From an uncultured Phocaeicola sp. (GTDB lineage: Bacteria > Bacteroidota > Bacteroidia > Bacteroidales > Bacteroidaceae), in the NCBI GenBank assembly GCA_947581855.1, contig CANPVZ010000006.1, positions 62,001-126,000 on the forward strand: a stretch of 64,000 bases of DNA, written 5' to 3'. Positions 52,227 through 61,895 of this stretch are shown here, piece after piece. Numbering within the stretch: the stretch's first letter is position 1; the number at the start of each line of letters is the position of its first letter. The translations under genes were made by a program, and so were the position numbers. The notes under the pieces are model-generated. The model did not search any database and was not told the DNA's origin. It was given only the letters and a program-made list of their open reading frames with translations.

Positions 52227-53105
52227 GTGTTTCGGCTAGATATAAATAAAATAAGGCTCTTTTTCCGTAAGGACAGGGAGTCTTATTTTCGTTTATATAA
52301 GATTTTGGGATTTTATCCCCGTCAACTTCGTTATTATCAGGAAGCTTTGTTACATAAATCCTCTTCGGTACGAAGTGAAAAGGGACGCCCTTTAAACAAT
52401 GAACGGCTGGAGTTTCTAGGCGATGCTATTCTCGATGCCATCGTTGCCGATATTGTTTATAAACATTTTGATGGGAAACGGGAAGGCTTTCTTACCAATA
52501 CCCGTTCCAAAATCGTGCAGCGGGAGACGCTGAACAAGGTGGCTGTAGATATTGGCCTCGATAAACTTATCAAATATTCTTCACGCATCAACAGTCACAA
52601 CAGCTATATGTGCGGCAATGCTTTCGAAGCGTTAATTGGCGCCATTTATCTTGACTTGGGCTATGGTTATTGTATGCGTTTTATGGAAGAACGTATTTTG
52701 CGCCAGTATATTAATTTGGATAAAATGGCTTATAAAGAAGTGAATTTCAAATCTAAATTAATTGAATGGGGACAGAAAAATCGTATTATGCTAGAGTTCC
52801 GTTTAGTGGAGCAAAGTAAAGAGGTGAGCAGTCCGGTGTTTCAGACAGAAGTATTGCTCGAAGGTATCTCTGCCGGGCAGGGAACGGGTTACTCTAAGAA
52901 AGAGAGTCAGCAAATTGCTGCCAAACAAGCCTTGAATTCTTTAAAGAAAGATACATTTTTCTTAGATTCCATATTTGCTGCCAAGCAAGAACGCTTGATT
53001 GCGGAGGCCGAGCACTCGGAAGAAGAGTTTATATCGGAGGACCCCGTTTTATTATCATCAAAAGATTTGTCTGAAGCGGAGGCTTTGGATGACGCTGAGT
53101 TTTAA
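52227..53105 (+). CDS. rnc: Ribonuclease III
   Basis: NNERLEFLGDAILDAIVADIVY; dsRNA-binding C-terminal domain (FKSKLIEWGQKNR...GYSKKESQQIAAKQAL). GTG start. Confidence 0.95.
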   Translation: MFRLDINKIRLFFRKDRESYFRLYKILGFYPRQLRYYQEALLHKSSSVRSEKGRPLNNERLEFLGDAILDAIVADIVYKHFDGKREGFLTNTRSKIVQRETLNKVAVDIGLDKLIKYSSRINSHNSYMCGNAFEALIGAIYLDLGYGYCMRFMEERILRQYINLDKMAYKEVNFKSKLIEWGQKNRIMLEFRLVEQSKEVSSPVFQTEVLLEGISAGQGTGYSKKESQQIAAKQALNSLKKDTFFLDSIFAAKQERLIAEAEHSEEEFISEDPVLLSSKDLSEAEALDDAEF

Positions 53106-53548
53106 CCTTTAATCCTATTTCGATTTTAATTCCGACCTAAATAAAGAATCGAAGGCAATATGTCGAAGTGTTTTATGTTTGCTTTTTCTGCATTAATGGT
53201 AGAATTCGTCACAGTTAAAAACAAGTAATCGGAATTTTTCCGTTCTATTATCAAATTATAAGTATCCTAGTTTTTACATCTTATCAAAAAAGGCTTCAGT
53301 AATTTAATCGGTTTATTTGTCTGTCTTGAGCTTAAAAGTTGTTCGCTATTTAGGAATCACTATATTAAAAGGCATATTCTTAAAGAAGAAAATTATGAAT
53401 ACATATATACCTTGTGAAAGTAGTTTATCCGATAAGATGAATAAGGAGAGAAAAGGTAGGATTGTTGAAGAACCAAGCGTAGAGTATGCTAATAATTCTG
53501 ATAGTATAAGATGTTTATTAGATACTCTACGTGGTAATCTGAATTAAG

Positions 53549-54415
53549 TTATTCTGTCGGAATCAATATATTTTCGCTAAAGTAGTTAGCATTTTGCTCT
53601 GTAACCTTCATTCTGTCTTTATGGATGAGTTCAATGACAGCAAAGTCCTCCTCATACCATTCTCCATCCCATGTATATTGGATAATTCCCTTTGATATAT
53701 CTTTCCATCTCCATTTTGCAATATCGGAAGATCCATCGTGGTAGTATACTACATAGGTACCCGCTTTGGAAATCAATACATGGGTAGCATCTCCTTCTTT
53801 TATGACTTCTTGTGGATTATAGATTTCATCACGAATAGGTAGTCCATTCTCGTATTCAATTTCGTGGTTAGAAATAATTTTCCACTTTCGAAATAGATTG
53901 TCTGTAAACTGACCTGAAGCTACTTCCTCTCCTTTTTCTACTTTGAACAAAACAGCGGTGCTGTTTGTAGGAGTAAGTTTAAAAGAAGAAATGGTGTTAC
54001 CGTTGTAAACGATTACAAGAGTTCCATAACCTTGAAGCATCAAAGTGTTATTTTTTGCTATGGTATAAGTTCCGGTAAAAACGAGTGTTTTATCCGAACG
54101 TGTACTTTTCAAGGCTTTACTGTGCAAAGTTTTGGCAAGATAAGCCGGAGTGTTAGCTCTGTTTTCTTCATTGTTGTTTTGTTGCCAACCGATTTTGGCA
54201 ATAACATAATTGCCATCTGCAGTGAGTTCGATAAAATCGTATTCACCGGAGTCTTTTACATTGTATTTTCCACTGATGGCTTCCATGGTTGCGTTTGTCG
54301 TTTGTCCCTTGCCATCGTCATCATCATCGTCATCAGAACAACCGACTAGAGCAGTGCCTGCACATACAATTAATAACATAAGGTAGAATACCTTGTCATA
54401 AAATAGCTTTTTCAT
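53549..54415 (-). CDS. Secreted lipoprotein with lipocalin-like repeats, function unknown
   Basis: Lipobox CAGTALVGCSDDDDDDDG; beta-rich repeats. Confidence 0.6.
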   Translation of the reverse strand: MKKLFYDKVFYLMLLIVCAGTALVGCSDDDDDDDGKGQTTNATMEAISGKYNVKDSGEYDFIELTADGNYVIAKIGWQQNNNEENRANTPAYLAKTLHSKALKSTRSDKTLVFTGTYTIAKNNTLMLQGYGTLVIVYNGNTISSFKLTPTNSTAVLFKVEKGEEVASGQFTDNLFRKWKIISNHEIEYENGLPIRDEIYNPQEVIKEGDATHVLISKAGTYVVYYHDGSSDIAKWRWKDISKGIIQYTWDGEWYEEDFAVIELIHKDRMKVTEQNANYFSENILIPTE

Positions 54416-54793
54416 AAATTGAGAAGTTTGTTTTGTCTGCGAATTCCTTGCGCAAAACGTGATTTAAATTGTAATTTATTAAAGATAACCTTGAAAATGA
54501 GGAACTGTTTGTGTACTATGTCAATACAATAAACCATCTTCTTAGATATCTTAATGACAGTTCGATTTAATAATTTGTATTCTTCAAACGGTTTCCGGCA
54601 ATTTGCCGGTCATTTAGGAAGGAAACAGAGTTTATTGTTTTGAAATTTGTGATAAAAGTTATTCTACTGTCGGAATAAGCGGATAGAAGTAATGACCTTT
54701 GTACATACAGAGAATCAGATTTGCGGAATGTTTTCATACTTTTTTATTTTAAGAAAAGGCGGGAACCATTCAATGCTTATTTCAGCTTCAGGT

Positions 54794-54895
54794 TACCGCC
54801 AAGTTGCCTTACATATAAACAAGCATGAACAGTTCACGCCTAGAAGGCGTGAACTCTTAGTTTGCTTGTTCTCATATGTGTGAATATTGGCGGTA
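54794..54895. other. Four-arm ~102-nt interrupted palindrome
   Basis: TACCGCCAA..ACATAT..AACAAGC..AGTTCACGCC-tagaa-GGCGTGAACT..GCTTGTT..ATATGT..TTGGCGGTA. Confidence 0.85.
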
Positions 54896-54985
54896 TTCGA
54901 AGCTGGAGAACAAAAGCTAAAAGCTCAAGTATCTTTTATAAGTATGAAACGGAACGCTCTCCCTTTCGTTGTTAACAAATTAATG

Positions 54986-55039
54986 GGAAGAAACAACCTT
55001 TTTGAGAGCCTTGGCTCTCCGTGTTAAGGCTTTTCTTCC
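54986..55039 (+). terminator. Terminator-like hairpin
   Basis: GGAAGAAA..ACCTT..GAGAGCCttGGCTCTC..AAGG..TTTCTTCC followed by T-rich CTTTTTATTTTG. Confidence 0.6.
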
Positions 55040-55217
55040 TTTTTATTTTGTAATATTATAATGAACAGATTTCATATCTGTCGGCCACAAAGCTAGGGAC
55101 TTCTCGCTTAATTTCAAAATTTTGGAATAGAATATTTTATTTAAATTTTATCTACTAAGCTTCCGCAAGAGATGTGGAAAGTTTCGAGTTTTGTGATTTT
55201 ATACAAAATTAACTAAT

Positions 55218-55253
55218 GGGGGGGGGGTAAATCATTCGCTTATATTATCTTTG
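55218..55253 (+). promoter_or_regulatory. G10 homopolymer (55218-55227) plus -7 box TATCTTTG (55246-55253)
   Basis: aactaatGGGGGGGGGGtaaatcattcgcttatatTATCTTTG; 18 nt between last G and the -7 box, so the tract occupies the -33 position. Confidence 0.6.
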
Positions 55254-55278
55254 TGGGGTAATGTAAAAAACTTTTGTT

Positions 55279-55365
55279 ATGTCTTTTGATACAGTAGGGG
55301 AGATAGTTTGTCTTGTTGCAGCATTTATTCTTATAGCTTTTATATTAGTGATGTCTGAGAAATGA
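55279..55365 (+). CDS. 28-aa single-TM small protein MSFDTVGEIVCLVAAFILIAFILVMSEK
   Basis: ATG to TGA; hydrophobic core IVCLVAAFILIAFILVM; preceded by a TAnnTTTG box. Below the ORF-track length cutoff. Confidence 0.5.
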   Translation: MSFDTVGEIVCLVAAFILIAFILVMSEK

Positions 55366-55396
55366 CATATTTTGATAGAACGGTATAGCATAAAAA

Positions 55397-55441
55397 ACGC
55401 CATGTTCCCGAGAATTCCTCCCGTTTGAACACGACGTTCTG
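55397..55441. terminator. Hairpin between small ORF and nadB (convergent)
   Basis: AACGccaTGTTC...GAACAcgaCGTT. Confidence 0.5.
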
Positions 55442-55460
55442 AAAATATTCTTTTGTTATT

Positions 55461-57032
55461 TTATTTTTCAGCGTGCGGATAATCAATGGTATAATGCAGT
55501 CCGCGGCTTTCCTTACGTTCCATAGCCTGGCGCGTAATTAAATAACCTACGTTAATCATATTGCGCAGTTCGCAGATGGCTTTGGATGCTTTACTGCGTT
55601 TGAAGAGACTTTCCGTTTCCTCGTACAGTATATCCAGACGCACCCATGCACGTTTCAGGCGAAGATCGCTGCGTACGATGCCTACATACGAGCCCATAAT
55701 CTGGTTCACCTCTTTCATGCTTTGGGTAATTAATACCATTTCTTCGTTGGAAGTGGTACCCTCATCGTTCCATTCCGGAATTTCTTCATTGAATTCGTAA
55801 CGGTCGATAACACTTAAAGAGTGTTTGGCTGCCGCATCGGCATATACCACTGCTTCGATGAGTGAGTTGGAAGCCAGACGATTGCCTCCGTGCAGACCCG
55901 TGCATGAGCATTCGCCAACGGCGTACAGGCGGTTGATGGACGATTCGGCATTCAAATCTACTTTGATGCCTCCGCACAGATAGTGGGCGGCAGGAGCTAC
56001 CGGAATATAGTCTTTCGTAATGTCAATTCCCAGACTTAAACACTTTTCGTAGATATTGGGGAAATGTTTCTTGGTTTCTTCAGGATTTTTATGGGTTACA
56101 TCGAGGTATACATGGTCGTCACCCCGAGCTTTCATTTCACTGTCAATGGCACGTGCTACTATATCGCGTGGCGCCAGAGAAAGACGCGGGTCATATTTTT
56201 GCATAAATTCTTTGCCGTCCATGGTGCGGAGTACGCCTCCGTAACCTCGCATAGCTTCGGTGATGAGGAAACAGGGACGGTCGCCCGGATGATAAAGGGC
56301 TGTGGGGTGGAACTGAATGAATTCCATATCTTTAACCAAACCTTTGGCGCGGTAGACCATGGCAATACCATCGCCTGTGGCAACCAGCGGATTGGTTGTA
56401 TTGCGGTAAACGGCGCCCACTCCTCCGGTAGCCATTAAAGTTACTTTCGAGAGGAAAGTATCCACTTCGCCGGTATCTTCATTCAGGATGTAAGCTCCAT
56501 AGCATTTAATGCCCGGCGTGTGGCGGGTGACAATGATTCCCAGATGATGCTGGGTAATGATTTCAACGGCAAAGTGATGATTGAAAATAGTGATGTTAGG
56601 ATGTCCTTTTACGGCTTCTATCAGGCTTTCCTGTATTTCAGCGCCTGTATTGTCTTTGTGGTGCAGGATTCTGAATTCGGAGTGCCCGCCTTCCCGATGC
56701 AGGTCAAATTCCCCTTTTTCGTTCTTGTCGAAGCTTACTCCCCAATTAATGAGTTCCCGGATTTGTCCCGGAGCTTCCCTTACCACTTTTTCTACGGCGG
56801 CGCGGTCGCTTATCCAGTCTCCGGCAATCATCGTGTCCTCAATGTGTTTGTCGAAATTGTCCACTTGCAGGTTCGTAACGGATGCTACACCACCTTGCGC
56901 AAAATAGGTATTGGCTTCTTCGAGTTCCGTTTTGCAGATAAGTGCAACGGTACCTTTCTTGGCGACTTTCAGAGCGAAGCTCATTCCGGCAATACCTGAG
57001 CCGATTACTAAAAAGTCATATTTCTTAATCAT
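55461..57032 (-). CDS. nadB: L-aspartate oxidase
   Basis: MIKKYDFLVIGSGIAGMSFALKVAKKGTVALICK...TYFAQGGVASV...GGVGAVYRNTTNP...HFPNIYEKCLSLGIDITKDYIPVAPAAHYLCGGIKVD. Confidence 0.96.
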   Translation of the reverse strand: MIKKYDFLVIGSGIAGMSFALKVAKKGTVALICKTELEEANTYFAQGGVASVTNLQVDNFDKHIEDTMIAGDWISDRAAVEKVVREAPGQIRELINWGVSFDKNEKGEFDLHREGGHSEFRILHHKDNTGAEIQESLIEAVKGHPNITIFNHHFAVEIITQHHLGIIVTRHTPGIKCYGAYILNEDTGEVDTFLSKVTLMATGGVGAVYRNTTNPLVATGDGIAMVYRAKGLVKDMEFIQFHPTALYHPGDRPCFLITEAMRGYGGVLRTMDGKEFMQKYDPRLSLAPRDIVARAIDSEMKARGDDHVYLDVTHKNPEETKKHFPNIYEKCLSLGIDITKDYIPVAPAAHYLCGGIKVDLNAESSINRLYAVGECSCTGLHGGNRLASNSLIEAVVYADAAAKHSLSVIDRYEFNEEIPEWNDEGTTSNEEMVLITQSMKEVNQIMGSYVGIVRSDLRLKRAWVRLDILYEETESLFKRSKASKAICELRNMINVGYLITRQAMERKESRGLHYTIDYPHAEK

Positions 57033-57129
57033 GTGAATGGTTTTATCTGCTTGCAAAACTACTAAATAACTCAATTTAGTGATACTTTTTAAGTCATTTA
57101 ATTCGTAAAATTCGTAACTTGCGGGCAAA

Positions 57130-57528
57130 TTGAAGATGATGGACAGGATATTTCACGCACGAGTACCTTTTTACATGTTTATTTTTATCGCTTTGGTGGG
57201 TGCCATGGCGTTACTTTTTCTCTGGAAGATGATGCCTTTATGTGGCCTGGCTATGTTGCTGCTGTTAATTGTGGCCATAGAGCGGGTAATACATACTACC
57301 TATACGATTACGACCAAGGGGTTGCTCATTGTTTCTTATGGGCGTTTTCAACGGAAAAAGGAGATTTCCCTTCAGGAGATTAGCAGAGTAGAGAAGCTGC
57401 GTAGTTTCCGAATCGGGCGTATGTGTCTGGTGGAATATTTGCTGGTTTTTTATGGCAATGAGAAGCATGTGACGGTGATACCTGTCAAAGAGGATGAATT
57501 TTTGGAAACGCTTCAAAAAAGGAGATGA
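57130..57528 (+). CDS. PH-domain (bPH) membrane protein
   Basis: Two TM helices, then TTYTITTKGLLIVSYGRFQRKKEISLQEISRVEKLRS. Confidence 0.75.
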   Translation: MKMMDRIFHARVPFYMFIFIALVGAMALLFLWKMMPLCGLAMLLLLIVAIERVIHTTYTITTKGLLIVSYGRFQRKKEISLQEISRVEKLRSFRIGRMCLVEYLLVFYGNEKHVTVIPVKEDEFLETLQKRR

Positions 57529-59027
57529 AAATGAAACGTATTCTTTTAGGTTGTGTCGGATTCCTTTACCTGGCTGTTTTGCAGGCCCAACCGCTGGCTA
57601 CTCGTTTGGAACGTTTGTTGAATGACCCTGTGCTGCGTACTTCGGAAGTGGGGATTACGGTATATGACCTCACTGTGCAGCAACCGGTTTTTACTTATCA
57701 GGATAAGAAATTATACCGACCGGCTTCTATTGAAAAATTGTTGACAGGTATCACGGCGTTGTCGGAACTCGGTCCTAACTATGCGTTTACCACCTCTGTA
57801 TATTACAAAGGTGTAGTAGCGGATTCCATATTGCATGGCGATTTGTATGTGGTGGGTGGATTTGATTCCGAGTTTGGCGAGCAGGAGATGGATGAGTTGG
57901 TTGGTCGGGTAGCGGCATTGGGCATCCATCGTATTGAAGGTAAAGTGATCGGTGATGTCTCTTTGGCCGATTCGCTTTATTATGGTGACGGATGGTCGTG
58001 GAATGATGCGGTATATGAGTTTCAGCCTTGTTTGTCTCCGTTGATGTATTGTAAAGGGGTCGTCAGTGTGACGGCTCACCCTGCCCTGCAAGATACCATA
58101 GCTGAAGTTTATGTATCGCCGGTATCTTCTTACTATACAGTGGAGAACAAGACCCGTTGCCGTCGTCCGGAAGCTGGCAAATTTCGTGTTACCCGCAACT
58201 GGATGGAACAAGGAAACCGACTGATCGTTGCAGGCAATGTGTCGGCACGGACAACGAAACTGCTTAGCCTGCACAATTCGCAGAATTTTTTTATGCACAC
58301 TTTTACCGAACGTTTACGGCGACAAGGCATTGAAACCGGAGATTATTGTTTTGGAGAACTCTCTCTGCGTGCCGACAGTTTGTGCGTACCGGATAAAGTT
58401 CCCCCGTCCGTCTCTCCGGTTCATTCGGATGCTGACAGCTTATATGTACGGGGTAAATCGTCTTTGTCTGCCGACAGTGCAGTGTGGGTAGCTTCTGTAT
58501 CCCATTCATTGGCTGAAGTATTGACCCGTGCCATGAAAAAAAGCGATAATCTTTCTGCAGAAGCCATGCTCCGCCATTTGGCGCTGACGGGTGATAAGAA
58601 GAAACATGTGTCTGCTTCCGACGGGGTAGAGATTATTGGTCACTTGATACGGCGAATGGGTTATGAGCCGAAGGACTATTGTATTGTGGATGGCAGCGGA
58701 GTGTCGCTTTATAACTATATTTCTCCCGATTTGCTTCTTGCTTTTTTGAAGTATGCTTACGCCCGCCCGGAAGTGTATACTGTGTTAAAAGAGTCCCTTC
58801 CCATAGCCGGTGTAGACGGTACGTTGCAGTATCGGATGCGTGGAAAAAGCGCGTATAAGAAAGTGCGTGCCAAAACGGGAACGGTAACAGGCATCAGTTC
58901 GTTGGCCGGATTTGCCCGTACGCCGGACAACCATGTGCTGGCATTTGTCATTATCAATCAAAATGTGTTGAAAGCGCGTGAAGCCCGGGCTTTTCAAGAT
59001 AAAGTTTGTGTGGAGCTTTGCAGATAA
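57525..59027 (+). CDS. dacB: D-alanyl-D-alanine carboxypeptidase/endopeptidase (PBP4 family)
   Basis: RPASIEKLLTGITAL (SxxK), KKSDNLSAEAMLRHL (SxN), VRAKTGTVTGISSLAGFA (KTG). Confidence 0.93.
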   Translation: MKMKRILLGCVGFLYLAVLQAQPLATRLERLLNDPVLRTSEVGITVYDLTVQQPVFTYQDKKLYRPASIEKLLTGITALSELGPNYAFTTSVYYKGVVADSILHGDLYVVGGFDSEFGEQEMDELVGRVAALGIHRIEGKVIGDVSLADSLYYGDGWSWNDAVYEFQPCLSPLMYCKGVVSVTAHPALQDTIAEVYVSPVSSYYTVENKTRCRRPEAGKFRVTRNWMEQGNRLIVAGNVSARTTKLLSLHNSQNFFMHTFTERLRRQGIETGDYCFGELSLRADSLCVPDKVPPSVSPVHSDADSLYVRGKSSLSADSAVWVASVSHSLAEVLTRAMKKSDNLSAEAMLRHLALTGDKKKHVSASDGVEIIGHLIRRMGYEPKDYCIVDGSGVSLYNYISPDLLLAFLKYAYARPEVYTVLKESLPIAGVDGTLQYRMRGKSAYKKVRAKTGTVTGISSLAGFARTPDNHVLAFVIINQNVLKAREARAFQDKVCVELCR

Positions 59028-59039
59028 ATCTTTGACTGT

Positions 59040-59660
59040 CTAATCTTTGTTTGGATGAATTCTATACCTCTCCGATAAAGTCTGCAAATATAAATGTGTA
59101 TATTGCGGATAATTTACGAGTGGAATAAAACAATGGCAAAATTTTAGATGCTTGTCAATATAACCTAGAAATGGCGCATATTCTATAGACATAAGTTCCC
59201 AAAATGCATCATTACTGAATGTATATATTTCAGAGTCGAATCCTAAATCATAAATCATATTTCGAACTTCATTATATTTCGTTTTGTTTGTAATAATATT
59301 AATATCAGAATTTAAAGAATCTTTTGCATAAAGGAGAGCTTCGTAAATTTCATCGTAACAAACGTTACAACTTTTTCTCGGAATAAATAATATTTGTTTG
59401 TTTCGTAAATCTTGAATGCAGATAGAGTCTTTTTTTCGTGTTTGTATCGATATAGGATAAGATTCTGATGTAATGAGAAATTATCAGAATTGGTTATAGC
59501 TTTTAAATTTCTATATAGCATTTTCTGCAGGGTATGATAATTAGCTGAATTTATATATATCCTCTTTTAATGCTTGACATTCTTTATTTTTATTGTTTAA
59601 TAAAAAACGTTGATATGAGCAATAAAAGTGTGCATAATAGGGCTATATATTTGATACTTT
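59040..59660 (-). pseudogene. Decayed membrane-anchored CxxC protein gene
   Basis: Coding sense spreads over several frames: KSIKYIALLCTLLLLISTFFIK / LNNKNKECQALKEDIYKFS / ANYHTLQKMLYRNLKAITNSDNFSLHQN / ISIQTRKKDSICIQDLRNKQILFIPRKSCNVCYDEIYEAL...RYRIHPNKD*. Confidence 0.7.
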
Positions 59661-60815
59661 TTTCTTGAATCTGCATTTTACTAATATAGGATTATGTTCT
59701 TCACTTATGTTTTTCTCTCTTACATATTGGCTATAACTCTTATTCTTCTTAGTTGTTTCTATAAACTGACTAGCAGATATAAGAAAATATAAGCATTCTT
59801 CGTTTATGGCAAATAGGGTGTTTGGATTCTCTATGGGGAAATCGGATAATTTATGGATATCATCTTCTAAAATGTTACCCGTATAGTTCGTTTGTTGTTC
59901 TATATCATAAAGATTCCAAAAGTATTCCTTATCTAAAAGGAAAGACAGTAAAAGATATTCGTTATTTGCCGAGAAATTATTGATAAAATAGACATATTCT
60001 CGCTTGTTAGCTTGCTTTGAGAAGTCCATAATGTCGGAGAATTTACGATTGTAGAATTCATCAGGAATACGGTGGCGACCCAAGTTAAAGGTATAAGCGA
60101 TACGTGGTTTTTCTTTTAATGAGTAAATCGTATCCGAAGGGCATGCGAAGAAAAGGATACCATCTTTTTGATTGGTAAAATTATTTCCTTCCATTACAAA
60201 AAAGAATTCAGATAAATGAGGATTGATGGGAAAATATTGGTTGATGACGCGTTCATTATCAGCATCATAATGGATCACTTTGGAGTTTGTTTTATCGGAA
60301 ATTAGATTGTTGTTGTAGAACCAGTAATTTGATTTTTTTTGTTTGGTGAACGAAAAGGACATAAATGGTAGTGATAATGAGCTTTTAAACTTTCCGCTCA
60401 TATCATATTTTTGTATTTTTTTCCCATTCATGTCTAACAGTTCTATACAGTTCTCTTCTTTGTCGATATAAACATCGTAGACCGATTAATATTCTTCTGG
60501 CGCGCTTCCCAATTTAGAAAGTTTCAGCTCTGATTTTCCATTTTGTATGTTAAATATAAGAAGGGATTTATCACATAAGATGCAGACTTTGTCGTCAAAT
60601 ATTCGTAATCTTTCTACTGTACCTACTAAACAGGTGTCTGTAGTTTCTAATGGAATATATTCTACCTGTTCAAAGATGTCGGAAAAATGTATTTGGGCGT
60701 TTTTTTTAACTTCTATGGCGATGTCTGCTTTGCTTAAGTTCTCTGTTTTTTGAGGGGCATTACAAGCGAGAAGTGGAAAAACAAAGCATATTAATTTAAA
60801 TAAGGCTGATTTCAT
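59643..60815 (-). pseudogene. 6-bladed beta-propeller lipoprotein gene with in-frame TAA
   Basis: ORFs 60486..60815 and 59643..60431 share a frame (384 nt apart); junction reads GSAPEEY[TAA]SVYDVYIDKEENCIELLDMNGKKIQKYDMSGKF. Confidence 0.8.
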
Positions 60816-60902
60816 ATAAGGATTGAAAGTTTTAATTTAAGAGCATTTGTATTGAATGCAAATACTCTTACATTTAATAGTTGTTTTATAATAGATGAAA
60901 GA

Positions 60903-61134
60903 TTAACATGCAAAACTACAACCTTTTCCTGCACAACTGGCACATTTGAAAATACCAGATGAAGTGTAGTAAAGGATGACCGTAATTGTCTCCTGATTTG
61001 TCTGTAGAAATAGCTTCAATATCATTTAATAATATTTTAGCTGTTTCTTTTTTATAGGAGATACGCAAATAATGATGTTATAAGCTTACTTAAGCGATTG
61101 ATAACATTGTGATTTTAAAGATTGTTGTTTTCAT
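60903..61134 (-). pseudogene. Decayed NVEALA-type Cys-rich peptide gene
   Basis: MKTTIFKITMLSIA*VSL*HHYLRISYKKETAKILLNDIEAISTDKSGDN then, in a shifted frame, TVILYYTSSGIFKCASCAGKGCSFAC*; upstream of the beta-propeller gene. Confidence 0.6.
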
Positions 61135-61713
61135 TTTAGTTATTAATTAGGGCTTTTTGTTGGTTTGATATATTTTTAAATTAACTAGTGAGACCATAAA
61201 TGCTGAAATCGTTTTCGAAGATATAGAAAATAGTTAATAGACAAAAAGTTTTTTGAAAATATTGCAACTTCTTCCTTACTATTCTTCTAATTCTTATAAT
61301 AAAGTTTTGTTCTATTCGAGTTAGGCAATGAGTATAAAAGCTAAGGTAAACGACATGCGCTATCTATGGAAGTCTGTTTTAGAAGAAACCATTCCACGAG
61401 AAAATTTTGTATTTTCCATTAATAAAGAAACTGCATTGGAAAGTAGTAGTGTTCACTATAAATCATAACTTGACTTATATTTTGACAAATATGGTTCCGT
61501 ATGAACAAATATTAAGTAAATTGCTCTGAATCTCAAGATTCGAGATAATTCGAACAATTGGAAATAATCTTATACTAATTATAAACGAGTTATATTTGTT
61601 ATAATCCCCCTATTTTAATCGACAATTTTTTAGTGTAGATTAATGATTGAATATGGGTAGAGTTGTTCATATTTTTAACTTCCGATATCATCACCTTTTC
61701 GGTGAGAAGCCCC

Positions 61714-61851
61714 TCTGAAACCCTTTGCTGGAGGGCGTTTCAGATTTGTGCACAAACGCAAGTGCCGAATGTGCACAAATCCCAACCTCGTTTGTGCACA
61801 ATGGAGACCCTCGTTTGTGCACAAATGACCTTTGCGTTTGTGCACAAAAAA
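61714..61851 (-). repeat. 23-bp-period palindrome array, family B copy 3 (inverted) + conserved hairpin
   Basis: GTGCAC cores at 61748, 61771, 61794, 61817, 61840; hairpin 61714-61744, whose reverse complement TCTGAAACGCCCTCCAGCAAAGGGTTTCAGA differs from copy 2 at one base. Confidence 0.95.
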
Positions 61852-61895
61852 GCATGTAAAAAATAATGGAAAAAATGAAGCGTTAGGTATATCCT

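Noticed and set aside
53317-53547. 76-aa plus-strand ORF downstream of rnc
   Set aside because: No recognisable motif or promoter; possibly a smaller ORF from 53395 but unsupported.
54692-54883. 63-aa plus-strand ORF
   Set aside because: Reads through the arms of the four-arm palindrome; no signal or family resemblance.
15250-60815. Stop-codon recoding as explanation for in-frame stops
   Set aside because: TGA, TAG and TAA all occur as internal stops in different decayed genes alongside frameshifts; ordinary pseudogenisation is simpler.
61328-61468. Small ORF MSIKAKVNDMRYLWKSVLEETIPRENFVFSINKETALESSSVHYKS
   Set aside because: Open frame only; no promoter or family evidence.
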